Below are positions 35,754-43,970 of a stretch of DNA of 64,000 nucleotides, in pieces; positions within the stretch are counted from its first letter, which is position 1; each line of letters opens with the position of its first letter. The notes under the pieces were generated by a model that worked only from the letters and a program-made list of their open reading frames with translations, ran no database searches and had not been told where the DNA came from. Source of the stretch: Dyella choica (GTDB taxonomy: Bacteria > Pseudomonadota > Gammaproteobacteria > Xanthomonadales > Rhodanobacteraceae); the NCBI RefSeq assembly GCF_003977665.1, contig NZ_RYYV01000009.1, positions 1 to 64,000 of the forward strand, in the 5' to 3' direction. The position numbers and the translations under genes were made by a program.

Positions 35754-36463
35754 CAGTGAGCCCCTCCCTTGGCTGGCGCGGCGCTCGGCTTGGCCGGGAC
35801 GGGCGCAGGTGCAGGGGGTGTTGTAACAGGAGGCTTGGCGGCGACTGGCGTGGTCGGGGTGGCGCTCGTGCTCGCCGAGGCCGGTGCAGCGCCGGACGCA
35901 CTCTGCCCGGTGCTCTCTTCCTTGGGCTTGGAGAGCGCCACCGTCAGGCCAAAACCAAACGGCATGCGCGTGGCATCATGCGTGTTCTCGGTCTTGCTAA
36001 GGTCGGACTGCCCCATCCACGGTGACGTCTCGATATTGCGCATGTACTCGGCAACGCTGGCGTTGGATTGCGCCACTCCACCCAACACCATCTGGTCGCC
36101 GTTTTGCTTGATGGAGTCCAGGCGCACACTGCCGGGAATGGTCTTCACCAGTTCGTCGAACAGATGCACCATCTGCGCGCGATTGGCCTGCAACTGCTCG
36201 ATGATTTGCTTGCGCGCCAGCAATTGGGCGCGCACCTTTTCCAGATCCTTGATTTTTTCCAGGCGCACATCCACCTGCTTGATCTGGTCCTGCAGGTAGG
36301 TGTTGCGCTCGTTCTGATTGTCGATGCGCATGTCCATCCAGAACCACCACAGGAGCATCACGCCTATCCCGGCGAGTGCTGCGGCGCCCAGCTGCATGAA
36401 GAACTCGCGCTGGCGGATCTTGCGGCGCTCGGCGCGCCAGGGAAGTAAGTTGATGCGTGCCAT
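35753..36463 (-). CDS. pilN: PilN, type IV pilus inner-membrane platform protein
   Basis: 236-residue bitopic protein. The first residues MARINLLPWR carry the conserved INLLPWR motif that inserts into the groove of PilM. The helix (about 22-43, LGAAALAGIGVMLLWWFWMDM) precedes a coiled coil (NERNTYLQDQIKQVDVRLEKIKDLEKVRAQL) and a ferredoxin-like domain. The C-terminal 45 residues are Pro/Ala-rich (KPPVTTPPAPAPVPAKP), longer than in pseudomonad PilN. One-base overlaps with pilM and pilO. Confidence 0.93.
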   Translation of the reverse strand: MARINLLPWRAERRKIRQREFFMQLGAAALAGIGVMLLWWFWMDMRIDNQNERNTYLQDQIKQVDVRLEKIKDLEKVRAQLLARKQIIEQLQANRAQMVHLFDELVKTIPGSVRLDSIKQNGDQMVLGGVAQSNASVAEYMRNIETSPWMGQSDLSKTENTHDATRMPFGFGLTVALSKPKEESTGQSASGAAPASASTSATPTTPVAAKPPVTTPPAPAPVPAKPSAAPAKGGAH

Positions 36464-37521
36464 CAGTCGAAACTCCTCATGGCAAGCCCGACCGCAATCA
36501 TCAGCGCCGGCGCATCCTGGGTCAGCGACTGCGCCTGCACCCTACTAGAGAGCGACATGCGCGCCAGCGGATTGGCCACCACGCACGGCAAACCGAGCTG
36601 CTCCTCGAGCATCGCGTTGATGCCCTCGATGGAGGCGCAACCGCCGGCCAATACCACCTGGTCGACCTTGCTGAACTCGCTGCCGGCGTAGAAGAACTGC
36701 AGCAGGCGGCTGATTTGCTGCACCAGCGATTCCTTGAAAGGCTGCAGCGCTTCGGTCTCGTAGGATTCCGGCAGGCCGCCCTTGCGCTTGGCGCGGCCGG
36801 CTTCCTCGTAGGAAAGGCCGTAGCGGCGCATGATTTCATCCGTGAGCTGCTTGCCGCCGAAGACCTGCTCGCGCGAGTAGATCGTGCGCTGGTTCTTCAG
36901 CACCGAGAGCGTGGTCATGGTCGCGCCGATATCAATCACCGCCACTAGTGCGTCACGCCCGACGTTCAACTGGTCGGCGATCAGCGTGAAGGCGTTCTCC
37001 ATCGCGAAGGCCTCGACGTCGATCACCTGGGCGGTTAGCCCGCCCAGGTCGAGCGCGGCCACGCGCATGTCCACGTTTTCCGTGCGCGAAGCGGCCAGCA
37101 GCACGTTGTTCATTTCGGGGTTGTCGCGGACCGGACCGAGTACCTCGAAGTCGAGGCTTACTTCCTCGATCGGGTACGGGATGTACTGGTTCGCCTCGAC
37201 ATGGATCTGGCCATCCAGGTCCTCATCCGACAGTTCCGCCGGCATCGGCACGATGCGGGTGATCACTGCGGAACCTGCCACTGCCGCGGCGGCGTGCTTG
37301 ACCCTCGCTCCGGATCGGGAGAGCGCGCGGCGTACCGCCTCGCCCACCGCCTCGACCTCGACGATGTTCTTTTCGACCACCGCGTTGGGGGGCAGCGGCT
37401 CGATCGCGTAGTGTTCCACGCGGTAGCGGCCTCCTGCTTGGCTGAGCTGCAGCAGCTTGACGGCGGTCGAGCTGATGTCGACGCCGACCAGCGGCGGCTT
37501 CTTGGGTGTAAAGAGCCCCAC
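36463..37521 (-). CDS. pilM: PilM, actin-like cytoplasmic pilus assembly ATPase
   Basis: 352-residue cytoplasmic protein of the FtsA/PilM actin fold: GVDISSTAVKLLQLS (phosphate-1), AVAGSAVITRIVPMPA, VIDIGATMTTLSVLKN (phosphate-2), and VVLAGGCASIEGINAMLEEQLGLPCVVANPLARM (adenosine-binding). It recruits PilN through the INLLPWR motif. GTG start with GGGGGAAG 6 nt upstream. It is the first gene of pilMNOPQ; a candidate sigma-70 promoter lies about 60 nt upstream. Divergent from mrcA, the typical arrangement in gamma-proteobacteria. Confidence 0.95.
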   Translation of the reverse strand: MGLFTPKKPPLVGVDISSTAVKLLQLSQAGGRYRVEHYAIEPLPPNAVVEKNIVEVEAVGEAVRRALSRSGARVKHAAAAVAGSAVITRIVPMPAELSDEDLDGQIHVEANQYIPYPIEEVSLDFEVLGPVRDNPEMNNVLLAASRTENVDMRVAALDLGGLTAQVIDVEAFAMENAFTLIADQLNVGRDALVAVIDIGATMTTLSVLKNQRTIYSREQVFGGKQLTDEIMRRYGLSYEEAGRAKRKGGLPESYETEALQPFKESLVQQISRLLQFFYAGSEFSKVDQVVLAGGCASIEGINAMLEEQLGLPCVVANPLARMSLSSRVQAQSLTQDAPALMIAVGLAMRSFD

Positions 37522-37579
37522 GATGACTTCCCCCTTGACCCCTGGCGCTTCCGCCAGTTACTGGCAGGATTGCCGGGCC

Positions 37580-37608
37580 ATTAAAACCAAAAATTAATGC
37601 AATAGCAA
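37580..37608 (-). promoter_or_regulatory. Candidate sigma-70 promoter for pilMNOPQ
   Basis: On the minus strand TTGCTA (37603-37608) and TTTAAT (37580-37585) are separated by exactly 17 nt of AT-rich sequence (TTGCATTAATTTTTGGT), an unusually good match for this GC-rich region. It would start transcription near 37573, about 50 nt before pilM. Confidence 0.55.
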
Positions 37609-37707
37609 CGGCCTACGCGATGTTCTTCGAGACTTTTGGCGTGATGTCCTGCACATTTGGACCAACCCGCCGGTGCCGAGATTAAGGATTTGCTAACCCG
37701 CTGCTGC

Positions 37708-37734
37708 TGGCACACATACTGCTACATCTATACT
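37708..37734 (+). promoter_or_regulatory. Candidate mrcA promoter(s): sigma-54-like -24/-12 and a TATACT -10
   Basis: TGGCAC at 37708-37713 and TGC at 37720-37722 give GG-N10-GC, the spacing demanded by sigma-54. A sigma-70-type -10 TATACT lies just downstream (37729-37734) without a good -35. Either could serve mrcA, which starts 38 nt downstream. I see no other gene in this 251-nt divergent region. Confidence 0.3.
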
Positions 37735-37772
37735 TTGGTCTGTTTTGACTCAGGTCTCGCTACAACAACCAC

Positions 37773-40304
37773 ATGTCGCGATTTTTTAAAGCCCTTCTGC
37801 GCTGGCTGCTGATCCTGGGCTTCAGCGGACTCCTGCTGATCGCCGCCGCCATCGGGGTAGCCTACTGGCTGGTCTCCCCACGCATTCCGTCGGTGGACGT
37901 GCTCAAGGATTACCACATGCAAGTTCCGCTCCGTGTGGTGAGCACGGACGGCCAGTTGATCGCAACCTTCGGTGAGACGCGCCGCGTCCCGGTCTCGATG
38001 GACCAGGTACCGGACATGCTCAAGCATGCGGTGCTATCGGCCGAAGACGCCGACTTCTACCAGCATCCGGGGGTGGATTGGCGCGGCGTGATGCGCGCCG
38101 GGTTGCACGTACTGGCCTCCGGCGGCAACAAGACCCAGGGCGGCTCCACCATCACCCAGCAGGTGGCGCGCAATTTCTTCCTGAGCCCGGAAAAACTCTA
38201 CTCGCGCAAGCTGATCGAAATGTTCATTGCCCTGCGCATGGAGAGCACCCTGAGCAAGGATCAGATCCTTGAGCTGTACCTCAATAAGATGTTCCTGGGT
38301 CACCGGTCCTATGGGGTGGCGGCAGCGGCGGAGTACTACTACGGCAAGCGGCTGGACCAGCTCGACGTAGCCCAATGTGCCGCCATCGCCTCCACCTTCC
38401 AGTTGCCTTCTGCGGTCAACCCGCTCACCAACACCCAGCGCCTGGTGGCCCGGCGCAACTGGGTGCTGGGCCAGATGCTGGAGCACCGTTACATCAACCG
38501 GGCACAGTACGACCAGGCGATCAATGCGCCGGACAACGCCACCCCGCACGAACAGCCGATCCAGGTGGATGCCCCCTACCTGGCAGAAATGGCGCGCCTG
38601 CAGGCACTGGATCGCCTCGGCAACGATGCCTTGACCGAGGGTTACGTGGTCAAGACCACGTTGGTCAGTACCCGACAAACTGCGGCAGTTGCGGCCGTGC
38701 GCGATGGCCTGGCGATTTACGACCATCGCCACGGCTGGCGTGGCCCGGAAGCGCATGAGCAGCTACCCCCGAACGCCGGTGATGCCGATTATGTCAACCT
38801 GCTCTCCAGTTATATGGAAGTGGCGGGGCTCACCCCGGGCCTGGTCATTGCTTCCTCCGCCACCGAAGCCTCGGTTTTCCTGCCGGGCAAGCTGGTGATC
38901 AAGCTTGACCTCAAGGCCATGGACTGGGCACGCCCTTATGTCAATGAGAGCCGGACCGGTGCCGCCCCGACCAAGGTCGACACCGTCCTCAAGCCCGGCG
39001 ACGTCATTCGCGTGGTTCGCGATGACAAGGGCGTATGGCAGCTTACGCAGATACCGAAGGCGCAGGTCGCGCTGGTATCGCTCGATCCGGAAAGCGGAGC
39101 GATCCAGTCACTGATCGGCGGCTTCAACTTCCAGCGCAGCAAGTTCAACCGCGCGGTGATGGCCGCCAGGCAGCCCGGCTCGAGCTTCAAGCCCTTCATC
39201 TATTCGGCAGCCTTCGAGCGCGGCTATACGCCGGCCTCCATCATCAACGATACGCCGATCGCCCTGCCCGATCCCTCGCAGCCGAACGGACTGTGGACGC
39301 CAAGCAACGACGACGGCAAGTTCTCGGGCCCGATCCGCCTGCGCGAGGCCCTGATCGAATCGAAGAACCTCGTATCGGTGCGATTGCTCGATGCCATCGG
39401 CGTGCGCTACACGCGCGACTACGCCACACGCTTCGGTTTCCCGCCCGATGCGCTGCCGAACAATCTTTCGATGGCACTGGGAACAGCCTCCGTATCGCCG
39501 TTGAGCATGGCGCGCGGCTTCGCGGTGTTTGCCAATGGCGGCTATCTGGTCACGCCGTATTTCATCAGCGAAATCGATGACCGTAGCGGCAAGCCGGTGT
39601 ACGTGGCCAACCCGGCCCGTGCCTGTGCGGACTGCTCGGAGCGCTTGCTGCAGAACAGCCCGCCAGCCCCGCCGCCGGCGAACATGCTGACCAATGGCGT
39701 ATCGGCCAGCTCGTCGAACGCACCTGCCCCCGCCGCGAGTGTGGCCATGGCAGGCGAAACGGCCCTGCCTGCCGACGTGCACAACGGCGGCAAGGCGCCG
39801 CCGGTGCTGGCGCCGCACGTGATCGATATCCGCAACGACTACCTGGTCACTTCGCTGATGAAGGACGTCATCCAGTCGCCCATGGGCACGGGCTATGCGG
39901 CGAAAGCACTCAACCGCAACGACCTGGCCGGCAAGACCGGCTCGACCAACGACCATCGCGATGCCTGGTTCGTCGGCTTCAACGGCGACCAGTCGACCGC
40001 CGTGTGGGTTGGCTTCGACGATTTCAGCTCATTGGGCAAGGGTGAATTCGGGGCCAAGGCGGCCCTGCCGATCTGGATCGACTACGAGGGCGAGGTACTG
40101 AAGGGTGCGCCCGAAAAGAGCTTGCCGATGCCGCCAGGCATCACCAGCATGGCGATCAGCCGCGAAAATGGTCTGCCGACCGCTCAGGTAGACCCGGATG
40201 CCATGCAGGAAATCTTCAAGGTGGAAGATATCGACCGCCTGCACAACCAGGCCACACAGCAGCAACAGAGCCAGGATCAGCAGCAGACTAACGACATCTT
40301 TTGA
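37773..40304 (+). CDS. mrcA: PBP1A, bifunctional penicillin-binding protein 1A
   Basis: 843-residue bifunctional class A PBP. One N-terminal helix (about 10-32), then a glycosyltransferase 51 domain with ESTLSKDQILELYLNKMFLG and GGSTITQQVARNFFLS, an OB-like insert (about 300-430), and a transpeptidase domain with the SxxK serine (QPGSSFKPFIYSAA), the SKNLVSVRLLD (SxN) motif and KTGSTNDHRDAWFVGF. A Gln-rich tail follows. It polymerises and cross-links peptidoglycan. A Pro/Ala-rich insertion of about 60 residues (about 625-685) sits before the KTG box, as in other Xanthomonadales. Divergent from pilM. Confidence 0.95.
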   Translation: MSRFFKALLRWLLILGFSGLLLIAAAIGVAYWLVSPRIPSVDVLKDYHMQVPLRVVSTDGQLIATFGETRRVPVSMDQVPDMLKHAVLSAEDADFYQHPGVDWRGVMRAGLHVLASGGNKTQGGSTITQQVARNFFLSPEKLYSRKLIEMFIALRMESTLSKDQILELYLNKMFLGHRSYGVAAAAEYYYGKRLDQLDVAQCAAIASTFQLPSAVNPLTNTQRLVARRNWVLGQMLEHRYINRAQYDQAINAPDNATPHEQPIQVDAPYLAEMARLQALDRLGNDALTEGYVVKTTLVSTRQTAAVAAVRDGLAIYDHRHGWRGPEAHEQLPPNAGDADYVNLLSSYMEVAGLTPGLVIASSATEASVFLPGKLVIKLDLKAMDWARPYVNESRTGAAPTKVDTVLKPGDVIRVVRDDKGVWQLTQIPKAQVALVSLDPESGAIQSLIGGFNFQRSKFNRAVMAARQPGSSFKPFIYSAAFERGYTPASIINDTPIALPDPSQPNGLWTPSNDDGKFSGPIRLREALIESKNLVSVRLLDAIGVRYTRDYATRFGFPPDALPNNLSMALGTASVSPLSMARGFAVFANGGYLVTPYFISEIDDRSGKPVYVANPARACADCSERLLQNSPPAPPPANMLTNGVSASSSNAPAPAASVAMAGETALPADVHNGGKAPPVLAPHVIDIRNDYLVTSLMKDVIQSPMGTGYAAKALNRNDLAGKTGSTNDHRDAWFVGFNGDQSTAVWVGFDDFSSLGKGEFGAKAALPIWIDYEGEVLKGAPEKSLPMPPGITSMAISRENGLPTAQVDPDAMQEIFKVEDIDRLHNQATQQQQSQDQQQTNDIF

Positions 40305-40359
40305 TAATTTTTGATCATTTCCGGTAGTCTTGCCTTGCACTTCGCAAGAGGGTTGCAGC

Positions 40360-41037
40360 ATGGCACGAGGTGAACACCACCGCATCCACGCGCAAGACCG
40401 TGTGCAGCGCAACCGGCTACGCGTCGCCCAGGAGGCGGCGCGCCTGATGAGCGAGCACGGCATCCGCGACTTCCAACGCGCCAAGCGCAAGGCCGCCGAA
40501 CGTCTCGGCGTGCAAGACGAGCAGGCGCTTCCCCGCAACCATGAAATCGAAGAGGCGCTGCGCGAGCATCAGCGCCTGTTTCTATCGGAAAGCCAGCCCA
40601 AGTTGTTAAGGGCAAGGCGCGAGGCTGCGGTCGAAGCCATGCGCTTCCTGCAGCGCTTTGAACCGCGCCTGGTCGGTGCAGTGCTCGAAGGCACCGCTGA
40701 TACGCATTCGGCCGTGTGCCTGCACGTCTTCAGCGACGATCCTGAAGCCGTGGGCATTTATCTGCGTGAACACGGCGTGCCGTTCGAAATGCAGACGCGT
40801 CGCTTACGCATCACGCGTGACGAACAGGTCGAATATCCGGTATTGCTGTTCGCCGCCGACAATCTTCCGTTCGACCTTACCGTGCTGCCCCACAACGCCC
40901 TGCGCCAGGCGCCGCTCGACCGCGTCGACGAAAAGCCGATGCGACGCGCATCGCAGGCTTCGGTGGAGATCATGCTGGCGGAGGAAGAGGACGCGCAGGA
41001 TGATTTCGAGCGCAAATTGGCTGCCGCGCTCAAATAA
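40360..41037 (+). CDS. Conserved protein of unknown function (nucleotidyltransferase-like pattern)
   Basis: 225-residue soluble protein. The N-terminal half is charged and helical (HHRIHAQDRVQRNRLRVAQEAARLMSEHGIRDFQRAKRKAAERLGVQ). The C-terminal half has a strand pattern LVGAVLEGTADTHSAVCLHVFSDDPEAVGIYL... YPVLLFAADNLPFDLTVLPHNALRQAPLD, loosely resembling a nucleotidyltransferase fold; G-x-x-x-x-G and D residues are there, but the hallmark GS-x10-DxD is not. The ATG at 40360 follows AGAGGG at 8 nt. Downstream is a terminator and convergent gltA. I do not recognise the family; it has no signal peptide or membrane helix. Confidence 0.75.
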   Translation: MARGEHHRIHAQDRVQRNRLRVAQEAARLMSEHGIRDFQRAKRKAAERLGVQDEQALPRNHEIEEALREHQRLFLSESQPKLLRARREAAVEAMRFLQRFEPRLVGAVLEGTADTHSAVCLHVFSDDPEAVGIYLREHGVPFEMQTRRLRITRDEQVEYPVLLFAADNLPFDLTVLPHNALRQAPLDRVDEKPMRRASQASVEIMLAEEEDAQDDFERKLAAALK

Positions 41038-41049
41038 CCGATGCAAACA

Positions 41050-41076
41050 AAAACGCCCGGAATGACCGGGCGTTTT
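41050..41076. terminator. Bidirectional terminator between the unknown gene and gltA
   Basis: Perfect 11-bp arms AAAACGCCCGG / CCGGGCGTTTT with an AATGA loop, in the 63-nt space between the two convergent genes. T-runs on both sides make it work in both directions. Confidence 0.9.
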
Positions 41077-41100
41077 CATGAGAATGCTCTAACGCGTCGA

Positions 41101-42396
41101 TCAGCGCTTGTCCATCGCCACGTAATCGCGATTGGTCGCACCCACGTAGAGCTGGCGCGGACGGCCGATGCGTGAGCCTGGGGTTTCGTGCTGCTCGATC
41201 CAGTGCGCGATCCAGCCGGCCGTACGAGCGATGGCGAACATCACAGTGAACATTTCGGTGGGAATGCCCAAGGCCTTGTAGATGATGCCGGAATAGAAAT
41301 CGACGTTCGGGTATAGCTTGCGCTCGACGAAGTAGTCGTCCTTCAACGCGGCTTCTTCCAGCTTCATCGCGACGTCCAGCAGCGGGTCGTTCACGCCCAG
41401 CTCGGCCAGCACCTTGTGGCACATCTCGCGAATGATCTTCGCGCGCGGGTCGAAGTTTTTGTAGACGCGATGGCCGAAGCCCATCAGGCGGAAGTTGTCG
41501 TTCTTGTCCTTGGCGCGCTTGACCGCGGTTTCCACCTTGTCGGGCGAACCAATCTCTTCGAGCATCTTCAGCACGGCTTCGTTGGCGCCGCCATGTGCCG
41601 GGCCCCACAGCGCAGTGATGCCAGCGGCAATCGACGCATACGGATTGGCACCGGTGGAGCCGACCAGGCGCACCGTGGAGGTCGAGGCATTCTGCTCGTG
41701 ATCGGCATGCAGGATGAACAGCAGGTCCAAGGCCTTCGCAAACACCGGGCTGAGCTCCAGCGGCTCGCTCGGCACCTCGAACATCATGTGCAGGAAGCGG
41801 TTGACGTATTCGAGGTTGTTGCGCGGGTAGCGGAACGGCCAGCCGATCGAGTAACGATAGCAGGCGGCGGAGATGGTCGGCATCTTCGCCAGCAGGCGGA
41901 TGGCAGCGAGTTGGCGGTCTTCCGGATTATCGACGTCCAGGTCGTCGTGGTAGAAGGCCGACAATGACGCTACCGAAGCGGCCAGCATGGCCATCGGGTG
42001 GGCGTCGTGGTGAAACCCCTGGAAAAAGTTCTTGTGCGACTCGTGCATCATCGTGTGATGCGTGATGTCGTTTTCGAACGAAGCAAACTGGGTCTGATTC
42101 GGCAGCTCCCCGTGCAGCAGCAGATACGCCACTTCGAGGAAACTGGACTTCTCAGCCAGTTGCTCGATGGGATAGCCGCGATACATCAGCACGCCCTGAT
42201 CGCCATCGATGTAGGTGATGGCGCTCTTGGTGCTGGCGGTGCTGCCGTAACCGGGGTCGTAGGTGAAATGCCCGGTGTCCTTGTACAGCGGCGCGATGTC
42301 GATGCAGGCGGGGCCCATCGTGCCGCTCAGCAGAGGGAGCTCGCTGCTGCGGCCATTGGACTCATCAACCAGCTTGACGGACTTGGGATCGGACAC
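41101..42396 (-). CDS. gltA: Citrate synthase (type II, GltA)
   Basis: 431-residue citrate synthase condensing acetyl-CoA and oxaloacetate at the entry of the TCA cycle. Catalytic region: [38 protein letters not shown] and [16 protein letters not shown], with the family His and Asp residues in place. The N-terminus ([63 protein letters not shown]) is typical of the hexameric, NADH-inhibited gamma-proteobacterial form. GTG start with a strong AGGAGG 6 nt before it. Monocistronic between two stem-loops. Confidence 0.97.
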   Translation of the reverse strand: MSDPKSVKLVDESNGRSSELPLLSGTMGPACIDIAPLYKDTGHFTYDPGYGSTASTKSAITYIDGDQGVLMYRGYPIEQLAEKSSFLEVAYLLLHGELPNQTQFASFENDITHHTMMHESHKNFFQGFHHDAHPMAMLAASVASLSAFYHDDLDVDNPEDRQLAAIRLLAKMPTISAACYRYSIGWPFRYPRNNLEYVNRFLHMMFEVPSEPLELSPVFAKALDLLFILHADHEQNASTSTVRLVGSTGANPYASIAAGITALWGPAHGGANEAVLKMLEEIGSPDKVETAVKRAKDKNDNFRLMGFGHRVYKNFDPRAKIIREMCHKVLAELGVNDPLLDVAMKLEEAALKDDYFVERKLYPNVDFYSGIIYKALGIPTEMFTVMFAIARTAGWIAHWIEQHETPGSRIGRPRQLYVGATNRDYVAMDKR

Positions 42397-42563
42397 GGAA
42401 ACCTCCTACGCATGGGTCGCCACCGGGGCAACCGCAAAACGGCAACCAGCCGGCGAGGGAAAGGCACATCGTTTTGGGGAAAATTAGCGATGTATCCGAA
42501 CCATTATCGCACATCATCCTCGTGACATCCGAGGCCGCATGGTCCGATTGACAGACACAAACA

Positions 42564-42592
42564 GACAGGGCAGGCGCCTGGCCTGCCCTGTC
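42564..42592 (-). terminator. Stem-loop downstream of rpmE2 (candidate terminator)
   Basis: Perfect 12-bp arms GACAGGGCAGGC / GCCTGCCCTGTC with a GCCTG loop, 44 nt past the rpmE2 stop. The following bases (TGTTTGTGTCTG on the minus strand) are only moderately T-rich. The rest of the 239-nt gap up to gltA has no gene. Confidence 0.45.
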
Positions 42593-42635
42593 TGGCATCG
42601 CTGTCCCCGCCCCGTAGGGCAGGTTGACGGAATGA

Positions 42636-42881
42636 TTACTTCTGCGCGTAACGGCGACGGAACTTGTCCACGCGGCCGCCGGCGTCAACCACCTTCTGCT
42701 TGCCGGTGTAGAACGGGTGCGAATGGCTGGAGATATCCACCTTGATCAGCGGGTACTCGTTGCCGTCTTCCCACTTGATGGATTCCTTGCTGGCAATCGT
42801 CGAACGCGTCAGAAACGCGAAGTCGGACGAAAGGTCCTGGAACACCACCTGGCGGTAATTCGGATGGATATCGGGCTTCAT
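42636..42881 (-). CDS. rpmE2: 50S ribosomal protein L31, type B (zinc-free)
   Basis: 81-residue ribosomal protein. [31 protein letters not shown] and the C-terminal [25 protein letters not shown] are typical of type-B L31. It has no cysteine at all, so it cannot bind the zinc held by the C+ type; in many bacteria this form is made during zinc limitation under Zur control. The ATG at 42881 is chosen; an in-frame start at 42932 adds 17 non-homologous residues. I see no clear Zur box upstream. Confidence 0.95.
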   Translation of the reverse strand: MKPDIHPNYRQVVFQDLSSDFAFLTRSTIASKESIKWEDGNEYPLIKVDISSHSHPFYTGKQKVVDAGGRVDKFRRRYAQK

Positions 42882-42991
42882 GACGGACTCAAAGCGTGCG
42901 TGAAAAGAGCGGTATTGTATCGACAGCGGCAAGGATGGGTCAAGCTGCTCCAGTTGGCGCGCATGGGCCAGTGAAGAGTGCCGCAGGACGA

Positions 42992-43924
42992 TCAGAGGCT
43001 CCCCAGGGCTCGCCGCACCATGGCTGCGAACTTCGCTTGATCGAGCTCCAGCACCAGGTTGGCCTGGGCCCGCTGACCCAGCCGACCGCCCCAGTCCACC
43101 ACGGTAGCGCCGCGGGTCAGGCGGCCATCCAGTTCCACGCCAACCCGACGGCGCTCGCTGCGCACCACCACGGAGGGGTCGATGGCCACCGCCATCGCCA
43201 GGGCATCGGCGGCAATGATGCCGCGCCGTCCGCGCTCGCTATTGGTCTGGCGGGCCACCTGGAACACGCGGCCGAAGAATTCCGCCCGATGATCACCAGC
43301 AGCCAGCCACTGGTCGAATTCATCCTCGTCGAAGGCATGCCGCAAGGTGATTTCCCAGTCGACCAGATCGAAGTCGGGAAAGCTCTCGAACACGACATGC
43401 GCCGCCTCGGGGTCGAAACCGACATTGAACTCGGCCGGCACGCGACCGGTATTGCCATGCCCGGTGACTGCACCGCCCATGACCACCAGCCGCTTCACGC
43501 GCTGCGGCAGCGAAGGATCCAGCCGCAACGCCAGCGCAAGATTGGTCAGCGGCGCCAGCGCCACCAGGGTGATCTCGCCCGGGTGCTCGCGCGTCAGTCG
43601 CAGTATCGCAAACGCCGCGTGCTCATCGGTCGCTGCGGCGGCAGGCTCCGAAAAACCAACATCGCCCAGACCATCATGACCATGCACGAATGCCGCGTCT
43701 TCCTCGGGCAAACGCACCAACGGCGTAGGGCAGCCGGCAAACACCGGCGTGGATGCACCGAGCAGATCCACCAAGGTGCGCGCATTACGGGTGGTATGAG
43801 CAAGGCCGACATTGCCGGCCGCGATGCTGAGGCCGAGTACATCCGCATGGGCGTGTGCCATCAGGATCGCCAGGGCATCGTCCACGCCGGGATCGGTGTC
43901 GATCAGGAGTTGCGGTCTGGTCAT
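42992..43924 (-). CDS. Inosine-uridine preferring nucleoside hydrolase
   Basis: 310-residue enzyme that cleaves the N-glycosidic bond of ribonucleosides, salvaging bases. It starts with the calcium-binding signature [15 protein letters not shown], followed by [22 protein letters not shown] and [48 protein letters not shown] with the metal-site Asn, and a C-terminal half. Substrate preference cannot be read. It is 46 nt downstream of recG on the same strand and 110 nt before rpmE2. Confidence 0.9.
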   Translation of the reverse strand: MTRPQLLIDTDPGVDDALAILMAHAHADVLGLSIAAGNVGLAHTTRNARTLVDLLGASTPVFAGCPTPLVRLPEEDAAFVHGHDGLGDVGFSEPAAAATDEHAAFAILRLTREHPGEITLVALAPLTNLALALRLDPSLPQRVKRLVVMGGAVTGHGNTGRVPAEFNVGFDPEAAHVVFESFPDFDLVDWEITLRHAFDEDEFDQWLAAGDHRAEFFGRVFQVARQTNSERGRRGIIAADALAMAVAIDPSVVVRSERRRVGVELDGRLTRGATVVDWGGRLGQRAQANLVLELDQAKFAAMVRRALGSL

Positions 43925-43970
43925 CTAAGCATCAATGCTGCAGTTGGATTTCTTTCAAGCTACCTGCTTC

